Assembly: GCA_035513055.1 (NCBI GenBank)
Contig: DATKCT010000197.1
Location: forward strand, 1 to 64,000
Direction: 5' to 3'
Length of the DNA: 64,000 nt
Source: DATKCT01 sp035513055
GTDB taxonomy: Bacteria > Verrucomicrobiota > Verrucomicrobiia > Verrucomicrobiales > DEV007
The position numbers and the translations under genes were made by a program. Under the pieces are notes generated by a model, which saw only the letters and a list, made by a program, of their open reading frames with translations, ran no database searches and was not told where the DNA came from. This document shows positions 33,576 through 42,412 of the stretch, one piece after another (position 1 is the stretch's first letter; each line of letters starts with the position of its first letter).

Positions 33576-33640
33576 AGGGACGGGCGCCTGCGCGTCCTGG
33601 CCGGGGGATGGTGCCCCGCCATGGTTAGCCCACATCAAGC

Positions 33641-34441
33641 TCACATTCCCGCCGCCCGGGCCGCCTTCCGAAGGGCAGCCGCTTCTTCCTGGAGTTGGCG
33701 GAGGATGTCCACAAGGCCGCCTCTCTTTTCTCCAGGATCCTCCGCGTCGTCGTCCGCGTCGCCCAATCCGCTGTCGCGTCTCAGCCGCAGACGTTCCTGG
33801 ATCACATCCCGGATTCGGCCCGCGTCCGCCACCCCTCGAAACCAAGCCGTGTGCAACGACATCAGCGTGTGCTGCTGCTGCTGCGTGGCCCCCCCGCCTC
33901 CGGCCGTGTCCACCCGCAAGTCCGCCAAGCCCAACGCCCTTTGCACTGGCCCCTGACTCACCGAGATGTTCTGGATGTTGGCGAACGTCACCGTCATTTC
34001 CCGGATCACAAACACCCCTTCCCGGATTCGCAAACTCCGGTCCGTAACGATGTAATAGCGGTTCTCGTAATCGACGTAAGCCGCGGCGAACCCCACCAGC
34101 ACGAAGAGCAGATAGGCAGCCAGGAGCGCGAGCAGAACCAGCAGGAAAATGAACTCCCCACGCGCCTTCTCAGACAGCAGCACGCCAATCCAAACGATAA
34201 AGAGCGGTAGAAAAACCATCAGCCCAAACAAGCCGCTGCCAATCACCGTCATGAACAACCGGTAACGGATGAAATTCCGTGCCGCCCGGAACACCACCGC
34301 GCTCTTCTCGTCTCCCGGTGGAGCAGCCGGAGCGAGAGGCAGCCGGAGAAAAGGCCGGAGGAGCCGGGACCAGACCGTTTCGCGCGGGGCCTCTTGAATC
34401 ACTCCGGCCCTTGCTCCTTTCCCCACTCCATCGTCAACCAT
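33641..34441 (-). CDS. Membrane protein with bacterial PH domain (YdbS/YdbT-like)
   Basis: 266 aa. Two adjacent hydrophobic helices at about 60-90 and 94-122 (FGLMVFLPLFIVWIGVLL, FIFLLVLLALLAAYLLFVLVG) followed by a bPH_2 domain: NRYYIVTDRSLRIREGVF, TVTFANIQNISVSQGPVQRALGLADLRVDTAGGG. The ITDxxLxxxxG and AxIQxxxxxQGxxQRxxGLAxL pattern is diagnostic for the YdbS/YdbT group. The C-terminal 70 residues are charged and probably coiled coil. Overlaps the upstream PH-domain gene by 8 nt, indicating a two-gene operon. Confidence 0.82.
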   Translation of the reverse strand: MVDDGVGKGARAGVIQEAPRETVWSRLLRPFLRLPLAPAAPPGDEKSAVVFRAARNFIRYRLFMTVIGSGLFGLMVFLPLFIVWIGVLLSEKARGEFIFLLVLLALLAAYLLFVLVGFAAAYVDYENRYYIVTDRSLRIREGVFVIREMTVTFANIQNISVSQGPVQRALGLADLRVDTAGGGGATQQQQHTLMSLHTAWFRGVADAGRIRDVIQERLRLRRDSGLGDADDDAEDPGEKRGGLVDILRQLQEEAAALRKAARAAGM

Positions 34442-34964
34442 GGTTCCGCTTCGAAGTCAGAGATTCCAGAGCGGATCGCGTCTCCCGGAGAGCATCCCGC
34501 ACTTCTTCCAATACCGGAGCCCAATCCGCCGCAGGTCCACGGTCTCCCGGCAGCGCCGTTCCCGTTCGCTTTTCTCGATCCCGCACCCCGCGCATCCGCG
34601 TGTAAAGGAGATCGCGCAGCGGATCGTATTCCCGAATGCCTTCAATGGTCATCTCCGGCACGGCGCTGCCCGACGCCGTCTGAATCAGGACATCCGCCAA
34701 TCCTAACCAACGCTGGATCACGCCGGATCTCAGATGAATATCCTGGATCCGCGCATAGGTGAGATTCACTTCCCGGCGAAAAAGAATCCCCCAGCGCATG
34801 TGCATCCCCTCGTCGTCGAAGCGGTAGCGCAGGGTGTGATACCGGAAGAAGAGAATCGGCAAAGTCAGGAAGATCAACGGACCCGACAACACCGACCGGA
34901 TCAGATAGAGCTTCAACAGCGAGGGATGCGGACGTTCGATACGTTCCAGTTCTTCCAAAGTCAT
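34434..34964 (-). CDS. Membrane protein with bacterial PH domain (YdbS-like)
   Basis: 176 aa from ATG at 34964 (MTLEELERIERP); an alternative ATG at 34985 adds seven residues. One or two TM segments (RSVLSGPLIFLTLPILFF) precede a bPH_2 domain with TLRYRFDDEGMHMRWGILFRREVNLTYARIQDIHLRSGVIQRWLGLADVLIQTASG. The same AxIQDI...IQRWLGLA core occurs in the next gene, so the two products are paralogous partners. A coiled-coil-like C-terminus follows. Divergent from the GYF-AIM24 gene. Confidence 0.82.
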   Translation of the reverse strand: MTLEELERIERPHPSLLKLYLIRSVLSGPLIFLTLPILFFRYHTLRYRFDDEGMHMRWGILFRREVNLTYARIQDIHLRSGVIQRWLGLADVLIQTASGSAVPEMTIEGIREYDPLRDLLYTRMRGVRDREKRTGTALPGDRGPAADWAPVLEEVRDALRETRSALESLTSKRNHG

Positions 34965-35215
34965 ACCAAAGGCAGAGCATAGCATTCCGGGCTCATACCG
35001 GGAAGCATCGATTGGTTCACCCCCTCTGTTTCCTCCCGGAAGAGCCCTCTCCAACCGCAAGTTTTTGAACAGCAGCCATTGGAGGAAACGGCGTTCCGAG
35101 GGGGCCCATCTCCTTGGGCGAGCGGCCCCATCTCGCCGACTGCTCCAAAAACCCGTGGCGCTCCCCGCCGTTTTCGGTTTGTTCCGGCAAACGCATCTAC
35201 CCCTCCGGGGACCTC

Positions 35216-36217
35216 ATGACCACCTGGCACTACATCACCCCCTCCAAAGAACAGAAGCAAGCCGAGCAGGATGATCTCGCGGGCCTCGTCCGCTCCGGCG
35301 CCGTCCACGCCCAAACTCCGTTCTGGAGCAGCGGAATGCCCGATTGGAAACCCGCTTCCCAAGCCCTTCCCGGACTTTTCTCTTCGGAATCCGCCGGCCC
35401 CCCTCCCTTCTCCGGCGGCGATGCCCGGCGTTCTCACGAAATTGATTTCGAGATCTTCGGAAACGATCTCCAGATCGTCGAGGTTGAACTCGATCCCGGT
35501 GAAACCGTGATCGCCGAAGCCGGCGCCATGAATTACATGGAAGACGGGATCACCTTCGAGCCTCGGATGGGCGACGGGTCCAAACCCCAGGCCGGGATCA
35601 TGGCCGGCTTGCTCAGCGCCGGAAAGAGGGTCCTCACCGGTGAGTCCCTCTTTATGACCCACTTCACCAACACCGGAGGAAGCGGAAAACGCCGGGTCGC
35701 CTTTGCCGCACCCTTTCCCGGACACATCATCGCCGTCGATCTGCGGGAGATCGGTGGCGATCTCACCTGCCAGAAAGACGCTTTTCTCTGCGCCGCCCTC
35801 GGCACCGAGGTGACCATCGCCTTCAACAAACGCCTCGGCACCGGCTTTTTCGGAGGCGAAGGGTTCATCCTCCAACGTCTGCGGGGTGATGGCAAGGCCT
35901 TCTGCCACGCCGGCGGCACCATCATCCGCCGTCAACTCAAAGGAGAGATCCTCCGCGTCGATACCGGCTGTCTCGTCGCTTTCTCCCCAGGCATCGAATA
36001 CAACATTGAGCGGGCCGGTAACTTGAAATCCATGTTCTTCGGCGGGGAAGGGCTCTTTCTCGCCACCCTCCGCGGCCACGGAACGGTCTGGCTGCAAAGC
36101 CTTCCCTTTTCGCGTCTGGCCGACCGCATCCTCGCCAGCGCACCCTCCTCCGGCGGCAAGGCGGTCGGGGAAGGATCCGTGCTCGGGGGCATCGGACGGC
36201 TCTTCGATGGAAGTTAG
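35216..36217 (+). CDS. GYF_2-AIM24 (TIGR00266-like) protein
   Basis: 333 aa, function poorly known. N-terminal GYF_2-type adaptor domain (TTWHYITPSKEQKQAEQ, then VHAQTPFWSSGMPDWKPAS, about 1-50), a Pro/Gly linker, then an AIM24 beta-prism domain (about 75-300) with VELDPGETVIAEAGAMNYME, KRVLTGESLFMTHFTN, GGEGFILQRLRGDG and FGGEGLFLATLRGHG. The start at MTTWHY places the GYF domain at the N-terminus; upstream codons look random. It sits between the PH-domain pair (divergent) and ruvB (21 bp downstream, same strand). Confidence 0.85.
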   Translation: MTTWHYITPSKEQKQAEQDDLAGLVRSGAVHAQTPFWSSGMPDWKPASQALPGLFSSESAGPPPFSGGDARRSHEIDFEIFGNDLQIVEVELDPGETVIAEAGAMNYMEDGITFEPRMGDGSKPQAGIMAGLLSAGKRVLTGESLFMTHFTNTGGSGKRRVAFAAPFPGHIIAVDLREIGGDLTCQKDAFLCAALGTEVTIAFNKRLGTGFFGGEGFILQRLRGDGKAFCHAGGTIIRRQLKGEILRVDTGCLVAFSPGIEYNIERAGNLKSMFFGGEGLFLATLRGHGTVWLQSLPFSRLADRILASAPSSGGKAVGEGSVLGGIGRLFDGS

Positions 36218-36220
36218 GTC

Positions 36221-36241
36221 ATGATTCTCCCACCCCATTGA
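36221..36241 (+). other. Six-codon leader ORF overlapping the ruvB start
   Basis: ATG at 36221 encodes MILPPH and ends in TGA (36239-36241), overlapping the TTG start codon of ruvB at 36238-36240. Such an arrangement could couple ruvB translation to termination on the mini-ORF. Chance is also a fair explanation for so short a frame. Confidence 0.25.
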
Positions 36242-37266
36242 GCGAAGCCGTTCATCAGCAGAGCAACGACGAGCCCGACCGCGCCTTCGAGCAGTCCTTG
36301 CGTCCACCGGCCTTCGACGAGTTCTCGGGCCAACGCAAAGTCAAGGAACGTATCATGCTCATGGTCGAGGCGGCCCGCCAGCGCGGCGACGTCCTCGGTC
36401 ATCTCCTTCTCAGCGGGCCGCCCGGCTTGGGCAAAACCACTCTTGCCCACATCATCGCGAACGCCGTCGGCGCGGCCATCCACGTCACGAGCGGACCCCA
36501 GATCGAAAAAGCCGGAGACCTCGCCGGCGTGCTCACCAATCTCCAGAAGGGCGATATCCTTTTTATCGACGAAATCCATCGCCTTCACCCCAGCATCGAG
36601 GAATACCTCTATCCGGCGATGGAGGATTTCAAACTCGACATTATCATCGATCAAGGACCGAGCGCCCGCACCATCAGGCTTTCTTTACCCCTTTTCACTC
36701 TTATCGGAGCCACTACCCGCGCCGGCATGCTCACCGCCCCCTTCCGTTCGCGCTTCGGTTTGGCCAATCGCCTCGATTATTATCCGGTCGACGATCTCCT
36801 ACAAATCGTGGAACGTTCCGCTCGCCTTCTCGATGCCCCCATCGAACCGGCCGGCGCCCGGGAAATCGCCTCCCGCGCCCGGGGCACGCCCCGCATCGCC
36901 AATCTGCTGCTGCGCTGGGTCCGTGATTACGCCCAAGTCCGCGCCGGCGGCGTCATCGATCGCGAAGTCGCCGACGCTGCCCTCACCATGTACGAGATCG
37001 ACGAAGATGGTCTCGACGAAATGGATCAGCGCATTCTCGAGGCCCTCATCCACAAGTTTGCAGGCGGTCCAGCCGGGTTAGGCTCGCTCGCGGTCGCCGT
37101 CGGCGAAGACGCCGGCACTATCGAAGACGTCAATGAGCCTTTTCTGATCATGCAAGGTTTTCTCCAACGCACTCCCCGGGGCCGCGTGGCCATGCCCGCA
37201 GCCTACGCCAAACTCGGGCTGACTCCTCCCGCCCGCGGCGACCTGCGGCAGCCGGATTTGTTGTAA
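36238..37266 (+). CDS. ruvB: Holliday junction branch-migration ATPase RuvB
   Basis: Hexameric motor that drives branch migration with RuvA. 342 aa with a TTG start; no in-frame ATG fits upstream. Motifs: LRPPAFDEFSGQRKVKE, Walker A GPPGLGKTT (60-68), Walker B ILFIDEIHRL, the beta-hairpin AMEDFKLDIIIDQGPSARTI, sensor I GATTRAG, arginine finger FRSRFG, and C-terminal winged helix GLTPPARGDLRQPDLL. ruvA and ruvC are not nearby. 21 bp after the AIM24 gene. Confidence 0.97.
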   Translation: MSEAVHQQSNDEPDRAFEQSLRPPAFDEFSGQRKVKERIMLMVEAARQRGDVLGHLLLSGPPGLGKTTLAHIIANAVGAAIHVTSGPQIEKAGDLAGVLTNLQKGDILFIDEIHRLHPSIEEYLYPAMEDFKLDIIIDQGPSARTIRLSLPLFTLIGATTRAGMLTAPFRSRFGLANRLDYYPVDDLLQIVERSARLLDAPIEPAGAREIASRARGTPRIANLLLRWVRDYAQVRAGGVIDREVADAALTMYEIDEDGLDEMDQRILEALIHKFAGGPAGLGSLAVAVGEDAGTIEDVNEPFLIMQGFLQRTPRGRVAMPAAYAKLGLTPPARGDLRQPDLL

Positions 37267-37278
37267 GCGGCGACGGAT

Positions 37279-37335
37279 CCGGTGGCGTCGCTGTGCTCAC
37301 CGCCGGTTACGGGCTGCGACGCCTCCGGCGGCGGG
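37279..37335 (+). repeat. Dispersed palindromic repeat, copy B
   Basis: Plus-strand homologue of the 150-209 element: the first hairpin (arms 37279-37287 and 37298-37306, with one G-T pair and one mismatch) is followed by a second (37320-37323/37327-37330), in the same order and spacing as copy A. It lies right after ruvB and could also serve as its transcription end. Confidence 0.6.
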
Positions 37336-37425
37336 ACGTCCCAAAAGAAACCGGGCGCACCCACCGGCAGCCGTTCGTAATGCCGCCTTCATTCAGACGC
37401 TCCGAAGGGAAGCTCTCCGGCGGGG

Positions 37426-37454
37426 TTGCCGTGGACTGTCCGGGATGCTAGGTT
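37426..37454 (+). promoter_or_regulatory. Candidate promoter of ileS-lspA
   Basis: TTGCCG (37426-37431), 17-bp spacer, TAGGTT (37449-37454); transcription would begin near 37461, about 15 nt before the ileS ATG. The spacing and -10 form match the rplM candidate (TTGACA-17-TAGCGT). No T-box leader structure was recognised. Confidence 0.4.
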
Positions 37455-37475
37455 CCGCGCTCCCCGGATCCGGCC

Positions 37476-40226
37476 ATGAGTGAGCGGAACAGCTACAAGG
37501 AAACCCTCAACCTCCCCACGACGGATTTCTCCATGCGGGCCAATTTGGTGCAGCGGGAGCCCGAGCGGCTCCAGCGCTGGCGCGCCTCCGGCCTCTACGA
37601 ACGCATCGCTGAGCGCCGCCGCTCCGAGAATTGCCCGGATTTCATCCTCCACGACGGCCCTCCCTTCGCCAACGGCGACGCCCATATGGGCACCGCCCTC
37701 AATAAACTCTTGAAGGATCTGGTGCTCCGGTCCCGTTCCATGGCCGGCTTTCACACGCCCTTCATCCCCGGATGGGATTGTCATGGGTTGCCCATCGAGT
37801 TCAAGGTCATCCGGGAAACCCAGGGACTCCAGCCTGCCGAGATCCGCCGCCGTTGCGAGGAGTACGCCCGCAAATACATCGACATCCAGCGCGAGACTTT
37901 CCGCCGTCTCGGCATCCTCGCAGACTGGGACCATCCCTATCTGACCCTCGATCCCGCTTATGAAGCCGATGTCCTGCGCGTTTTCGCCCGGCTCATCGAA
38001 ATGGACGTGGTCTATAGAAGCCGAAAACCGGTCTCCTGGAGCTACGGCGCCCGCACCGCACTCGCCGAAGCCGAGATCGAATTCCGCGACCGCGTCGATC
38101 CCGCCATCTATGTCCGCTTCCCGCTGCAAGACGACCGCTTCGGGCCGCAAACCAATCTGGTGATCTGGACTACCACGCCCTGGACGCTGCCAGCCAACCT
38201 CGCCGTGGCACTCCATCCCGAGTTCGAGTATGTCGTCGACAACTTCCGGCACGAGGACGGACGCCGTTTCCGTCTCGTCATCGCGAAGGCCTTGCTCGAG
38301 TCGTTCGAAAACGAAACCGGGTTCCGCTCCTGCCGGATTCCGGATGCCGTGGTCCATCGCGGCGCCTCCTTCGCCGGATTGCATGCGCGTCATCCCTTCC
38401 TCGATCGCAACGCATTGGTGATCACAGCAGCTTTCGTCACCACAGACACGGGAAGCGGCGCCGTCCACATCGCGCCGGGTCACGGGCAAGACGATTTCAT
38501 GGCCGGGCTCGAACACGGGCTCGAGATCTTGTCGCCGGTCGACGACGACGGATGCCTAACCGAAGAGGCAGGGCTGCCGGACCTCGCCGGAACCCGCGTC
38601 TTTGACGCCAATCCCGCCATCATCACTCTGCTCCAAGAACGCGGCGTCCTCCTCGCTGCGCGCGACTACAATCACTCCTACCCACACTGTTGGCGGTCGA
38701 AAACCCCGATCGTCTTTCGTGCTGTTCCCCAGTTCTTCGTCCGCATCGACGCCCTCCGGGCCAAGGCTCTCGAGGAAATTGACCGGGTGCAGTGGTTGCC
38801 CTCCTGGGGACGAAACCGGATCGCCGGAACCGTCGAATCCCGTCCAGACTGGTGCATTTCCCGCCAACGCGCCTGGGGCGTGCCTCTGCCTTCCTTCCGG
38901 CAGCCCTCGGGGGAGATCCTGCTCGATGCCGAACTCGTGCGCCGGATCGCCGGTCTCGTCGAAGAGCACGGAGCCAATCTGTGGTTCGAACTCGATGATG
39001 ACGCCTGGGCCGCGAGGCTGGGTCTTCCGAAGGGTGTTCAGCGGGGAAATGACACCCTCGACGTCTGGATCGATTCGGGCAGCAGCCACGTCGCCGTCCT
39101 CGATCGCCATCCCGCCTTGCATGTCCCCGCTGACCTCTACCTGGAGGCCACCGATCAACATCGAGGATGGTTTCAGTCCTCCCTCATTCTCAGCATCGCC
39201 GTGCGCGGAACCGCTCCTTTTCGCTCGGTGCTCACCCATGGATTCGTCGTCGACACGTCCACTGGAGAGAAGATCTCGAAGTCCGGCGATAAACCCATCA
39301 ATGCAGGGTTCTTCTACGAAAAATACGGCGCGGACAACTTGCGCCTCTGGGCGGCCAGCGTCGACTACACGCAGGAGGTTCCCTTTTCCGTCGAACTGTT
39401 CGAACAAGTGGTCGACGCTTACCGCCGGCTGCGCAACACCTTGCGCATTCTGCTGGCGAACCTGTCGGACTTCGACCGGGATCTTTGCGCTGTGCCCGAT
39501 GAGGACTTCACCTTCCTGGATCGCTGGATCCTCGATCGCCTCGACGCCGTTCTCCGGCGCTGTTTGCAGGCATACGAAGAATACGACTTTCGCCGCGTCT
39601 TCAACGAACTGAACCAATTCTGCACGGTCGATCTCAGCAGCCTCTACATCGACATCACCAAGGACCGGCTGTACTGCGACCGCCCAGACAGTCCCCGGCG
39701 CCGTTCTTCTCAGACCGCGATGGAACGTATTTTCGACCACCTCACCCGTCTCCTCGCGCCCATCCTCGTCTTCACCGCCGACGAAGCCTGGGAACATGCC
39801 GGTCATACCGAATCCGTTCATCTCTCACGCTTTCCCAAACCGGATCCTCGACGCCGGACCGGCGACGCCGTTCCGCTCATGGAACATGTGCTGCGCTGTC
39901 GCGCTTTGGTTCAAAAGCAAATCGAGGATGCCCGGCAGAGCAAGGTCATGCACCGCAGCGACGAAGCTCGCGTCGTTATCGCTCTCCCCTCCGATTCACC
40001 CATTCGCCGCGCCGGACTTCAACCTTCCGATCTGAGTGAACTCTTCATTGTCGCTGCTGTCGAAGTCCAAGAGGGTCCCGAAATGGCCGCTTCCGTATCC
40101 CTTAGTGATGCTCCCAAATGCGCGCGCTGTTGGCGCTTCGACCCCACTGTAGGCAGTCGCTCCGCTCATCCCCTCCTTTGCGAGCGCTGCGCCGAAGCTG
40201 TCGAATCCCGGTCCGTCAAAGCATGA
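37476..40226 (+). CDS. ileS: Isoleucine--tRNA ligase
   Basis: Charges tRNA-Ile with isoleucine. 916 aa, normal for the bacterial type. Motifs: FILHDGPPFANGDAHMGTAL, with HMGT in the HIGH position; WDCHGLPIEFKV; editing-domain signatures (VIWTTTPWTLPANLAVAL, HIAPGHGQDDF); DVWIDSGSSH; the KMSKS loop as GEKISKSGD (about 597-605); and a C-terminal zinc finger CARCW...LLCERC. The stop overlaps the lspA start. Confidence 0.97.
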   Translation: MSERNSYKETLNLPTTDFSMRANLVQREPERLQRWRASGLYERIAERRRSENCPDFILHDGPPFANGDAHMGTALNKLLKDLVLRSRSMAGFHTPFIPGWDCHGLPIEFKVIRETQGLQPAEIRRRCEEYARKYIDIQRETFRRLGILADWDHPYLTLDPAYEADVLRVFARLIEMDVVYRSRKPVSWSYGARTALAEAEIEFRDRVDPAIYVRFPLQDDRFGPQTNLVIWTTTPWTLPANLAVALHPEFEYVVDNFRHEDGRRFRLVIAKALLESFENETGFRSCRIPDAVVHRGASFAGLHARHPFLDRNALVITAAFVTTDTGSGAVHIAPGHGQDDFMAGLEHGLEILSPVDDDGCLTEEAGLPDLAGTRVFDANPAIITLLQERGVLLAARDYNHSYPHCWRSKTPIVFRAVPQFFVRIDALRAKALEEIDRVQWLPSWGRNRIAGTVESRPDWCISRQRAWGVPLPSFRQPSGEILLDAELVRRIAGLVEEHGANLWFELDDDAWAARLGLPKGVQRGNDTLDVWIDSGSSHVAVLDRHPALHVPADLYLEATDQHRGWFQSSLILSIAVRGTAPFRSVLTHGFVVDTSTGEKISKSGDKPINAGFFYEKYGADNLRLWAASVDYTQEVPFSVELFEQVVDAYRRLRNTLRILLANLSDFDRDLCAVPDEDFTFLDRWILDRLDAVLRRCLQAYEEYDFRRVFNELNQFCTVDLSSLYIDITKDRLYCDRPDSPRRRSSQTAMERIFDHLTRLLAPILVFTADEAWEHAGHTESVHLSRFPKPDPRRRTGDAVPLMEHVLRCRALVQKQIEDARQSKVMHRSDEARVVIALPSDSPIRRAGLQPSDLSELFIVAAVEVQEGPEMAASVSLSDAPKCARCWRFDPTVGSRSAHPLLCERCAEAVESRSVKA

Positions 40227-40723
40227 GCTTTCTCCGTTCCTTCCTCCTGATTACTTTGCCCCTGTTCGTTCTCGATCAGGTCACCAAGGCCTCTATCGTC
40301 CGGACCTTCCGTGAAGGTGATCATTTTCCCGTGGTGGCCGGATTCTTCGACATCGTTCGCGTCCACAACACCGGCGTAGCCTGGGGTCACTTCAACGGTT
40401 CGTCCTATTCCAACTTGATTTTCGGAATCGTCGCCCTCGCCGCCATTGCTTTTGTCCTCTGGCTCTGGAAACGCCAAGCCTTTCCCAACACCCCATCGCG
40501 CATCGCCGTCTTTCTTTTGCTTGCCGGAGTTTTTGGAAATCTCACTGATCGCATTTTCCGGGGATATGTGGTCGATTTTCTCCTTTTCTACGTAAACGAA
40601 TGGCAGTGGCCTGCTTTCAACGTCGCCGATTCCTGCATCTGCATCTCGGCGGGCCTCCTGATCGTGGCCGCCTTCCTGCCCGAACAGAAGGCGGATCGAG
40701 CGCCTGCTCCCGCGCCAGATTGA
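40223..40723 (+). CDS. lspA: Lipoprotein signal peptidase
   Basis: 166 aa inner-membrane aspartic peptidase that cleaves prolipoproteins after diacylglycerol addition. The start ATG overlaps the ileS stop by 4 nt (ATGA 40223-40226), the widespread ileS-lspA coupling. Four TM segments; FVLDQVTKA near the N-terminus, VRVHNTGVAWGHF, and the two catalytic aspartates in GNLTDRI and FNVADS. It would process the FbpA-like and PPIase lipoproteins of this window. Confidence 0.95.
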   Translation: MSFLRSFLLITLPLFVLDQVTKASIVRTFREGDHFPVVAGFFDIVRVHNTGVAWGHFNGSSYSNLIFGIVALAAIAFVLWLWKRQAFPNTPSRIAVFLLLAGVFGNLTDRIFRGYVVDFLLFYVNEWQWPAFNVADSCICISAGLLIVAAFLPEQKADRAPAPAPD

Positions 40724-40774
40724 TATTGTGGTATTGATAACCATTCCGCGGCAGTCGCCGCCCACAGGTTCTTC

Positions 40775-41026
40775 ATGAAGATCGCCGTCGAATTCTACTC
40801 TGTCCTCCAGGATGTCGCGGGACGGCAGCGCCTCGACCACGAGACCGCGGACGAAGGCGTATACCGCGTCGCTGATCTCCTTGAGGCGTTGTACGCGCGT
40901 TTTCCCGGTCTGGGCTATTGGGATTCCCGCCTCCACGTCGCTGTCGATCTCGAGTTCACCAGCCGCGACGCCTGCTTGCGCGACGGCCAGGAAGTCGCCA
41001 TCATGCCCCCTTTTCAGGGAGGATGA
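40775..41026 (+). CDS. moaD: MoaD/ThiS-family sulfur carrier protein
   Basis: 83 aa ubiquitin-fold protein ending in PPFQGG; the C-terminal Gly-Gly is the site of thiocarboxylation. MKIAVEFYSVLQDVAGR and the DGQEVAIMPPFQGG end fit the MoaD side of the family (small subunit of molybdopterin synthase), although no other moa genes are nearby, so another sulfur-transfer role is possible. It lies between lspA and an M20 peptidase on the same strand. Confidence 0.7.
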   Translation: MKIAVEFYSVLQDVAGRQRLDHETADEGVYRVADLLEALYARFPGLGYWDSRLHVAVDLEFTSRDACLRDGQEVAIMPPFQGG

Positions 41027-41071
41027 ATCGAAACCAGCCCCTGTCCCGTCTCCCCTTCGCCCTGGTCCCCC

Positions 41072-42412
41072 ATGATCCCGACCCACCATCTTGAGGCTCT
41101 CCTCGAATTCCTCCGCTTCCCCAGCATCTCCACGGACAGCAGTTGCCGCGACGACATGCACGCCTGCGCCGATTGGCTCGCCGGCCGGCTTCGCGCCGCA
41201 GGTCTCGAAGCGGAAATTCACCCAACCGGGGGCCATCCAGCCATCATAGCCAAAAGCGCTCATCGGGATGGTCGTCCGACCGTCCTCATTTACGGCCACT
41301 ACGATGTTCAGCCGGCCGATCCGTTGGACCTGTGGATCCATCCGCCTTTCGAACCGCACATCGAGAACGGGATTGTCTTCGCCCGGGGCGCGACGGACAA
41401 CAAGGGACAGATCCTCGCCCACGTCCTTGGCGTCGCTGAGACCCTCGAAGCGGAGGGCGAATTGCCGGTCAATATCCTCTTCCTGATTGAAGGCGAAGAG
41501 GAGATCGGCAGCATCCATCTCGAAGCGTTCCTCCTCGAACATCGCGAGGAACTGGCTTGTGATATCGCGGCCGTCTCCGATACAGGTATGCTAGGACGCG
41601 GCATCCCGACTTTCACCTACGGACTTCGGGGCATCGCCTGTGCTGAACTCCTCGTGCAGGGTCCCGCCCAGGATCTCCACTCTGGGATTTACGGGGGAGC
41701 CGTGGCCAATCCCGCAACCGCGGTGGCTCGCCTCATCCATTCTCTCCACGATCAGAAAGGCCGCGTCGCCGTGCCGGGCTTCTATGACCGCGTCCGGTCT
41801 CTCGAATCTTGGGAACGCGAGGCCTGGGAATCTTTGCCCTACGGCGACTCCGAAATACTCGAACTCACCGGCGCGCCCGAACTCTTCGGCGAGCAAGGAT
41901 TCAGCTCTCTGGAGAGGGTCTGGGGCCGTCCGACCGCGGAGGTCAACGGCATTGGCGGCGGTTACCAGGGTGAAGGATCCAAAACGGTGATTCCCAGCAT
42001 ATCGATGGCCAAGCTTTCTTTCCGCCTCGTCCCTGATCAGGATCCGGTGGAAACGCTCGAACTGGTGCGCCGCCATTTCGAGTCCCAATGCCCTCCGGGA
42101 ATCCGCATCGCCTTTCGCCCCGGACATTGCGGGCGCCCCTACCTGATGGACCCTCACGACCCCTACGGACGGGCCGCAGCGAACGCTCTGGAATCCACCT
42201 TCGGCCGCAGCCCCTGCTTCATCCGGGAAGGAGGCAGCATCCCCATCATCCGAACCATTCGCGATCTGCTCGGCGCGAATACCCTCATGCTCGGCTTGGC
42301 CCTTCCCGATTGCCGGGCTCATTCGCCCAACGAGAATTTTCCCTTGGAAAATTTCGAAGCTGGGATTCGTCTCAATCGCCATCTCCTGGCGGCTCTGGCC
42401 GAGCCTGGTTAG
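41072..42412 (+). CDS. M20-family dipeptidase/metallopeptidase
   Basis: 446 aa zinc-dependent exopeptidase (ArgE/DapE/CPG2/carnosinase-like). Metal and catalytic motifs: LIYGHYDVQPADP, ARGATDNKGQI, FLIEGEEEIGS, AAVSDTGM, and a lid/dimerisation domain from about residue 190 (ELLVQGPAQDLHSGIYGG). The YGHYDVQP wording is typical of M20 dipeptidases. No signal peptide. Its last 41 nt overlap the 3' end of the convergent metalloprotease gene. Confidence 0.92.
   Translation: MIPTHHLEALLEFLRFPSISTDSSCRDDMHACADWLAGRLRAAGLEAEIHPTGGHPAIIAKSAHRDGRPTVLIYGHYDVQPADPLDLWIHPPFEPHIENGIVFARGATDNKGQILAHVLGVAETLEAEGELPVNILFLIEGEEEIGSIHLEAFLLEHREELACDIAAVSDTGMLGRGIPTFTYGLRGIACAELLVQGPAQDLHSGIYGGAVANPATAVARLIHSLHDQKGRVAVPGFYDRVRSLESWEREAWESLPYGDSEILELTGAPELFGEQGFSSLERVWGRPTAEVNGIGGGYQGEGSKTVIPSISMAKLSFRLVPDQDPVETLELVRRHFESQCPPGIRIAFRPGHCGRPYLMDPHDPYGRAAANALESTFGRSPCFIREGGSIPIIRTIRDLLGANTLMLGLALPDCRAHSPNENFPLENFEAGIRLNRHLLAALAEPG

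Noticed and set aside
37380..37475. T-box riboswitch before ileS
   Set aside because: No T-box consensus or specifier stem was seen; the predicted leader is only about 15 nt.
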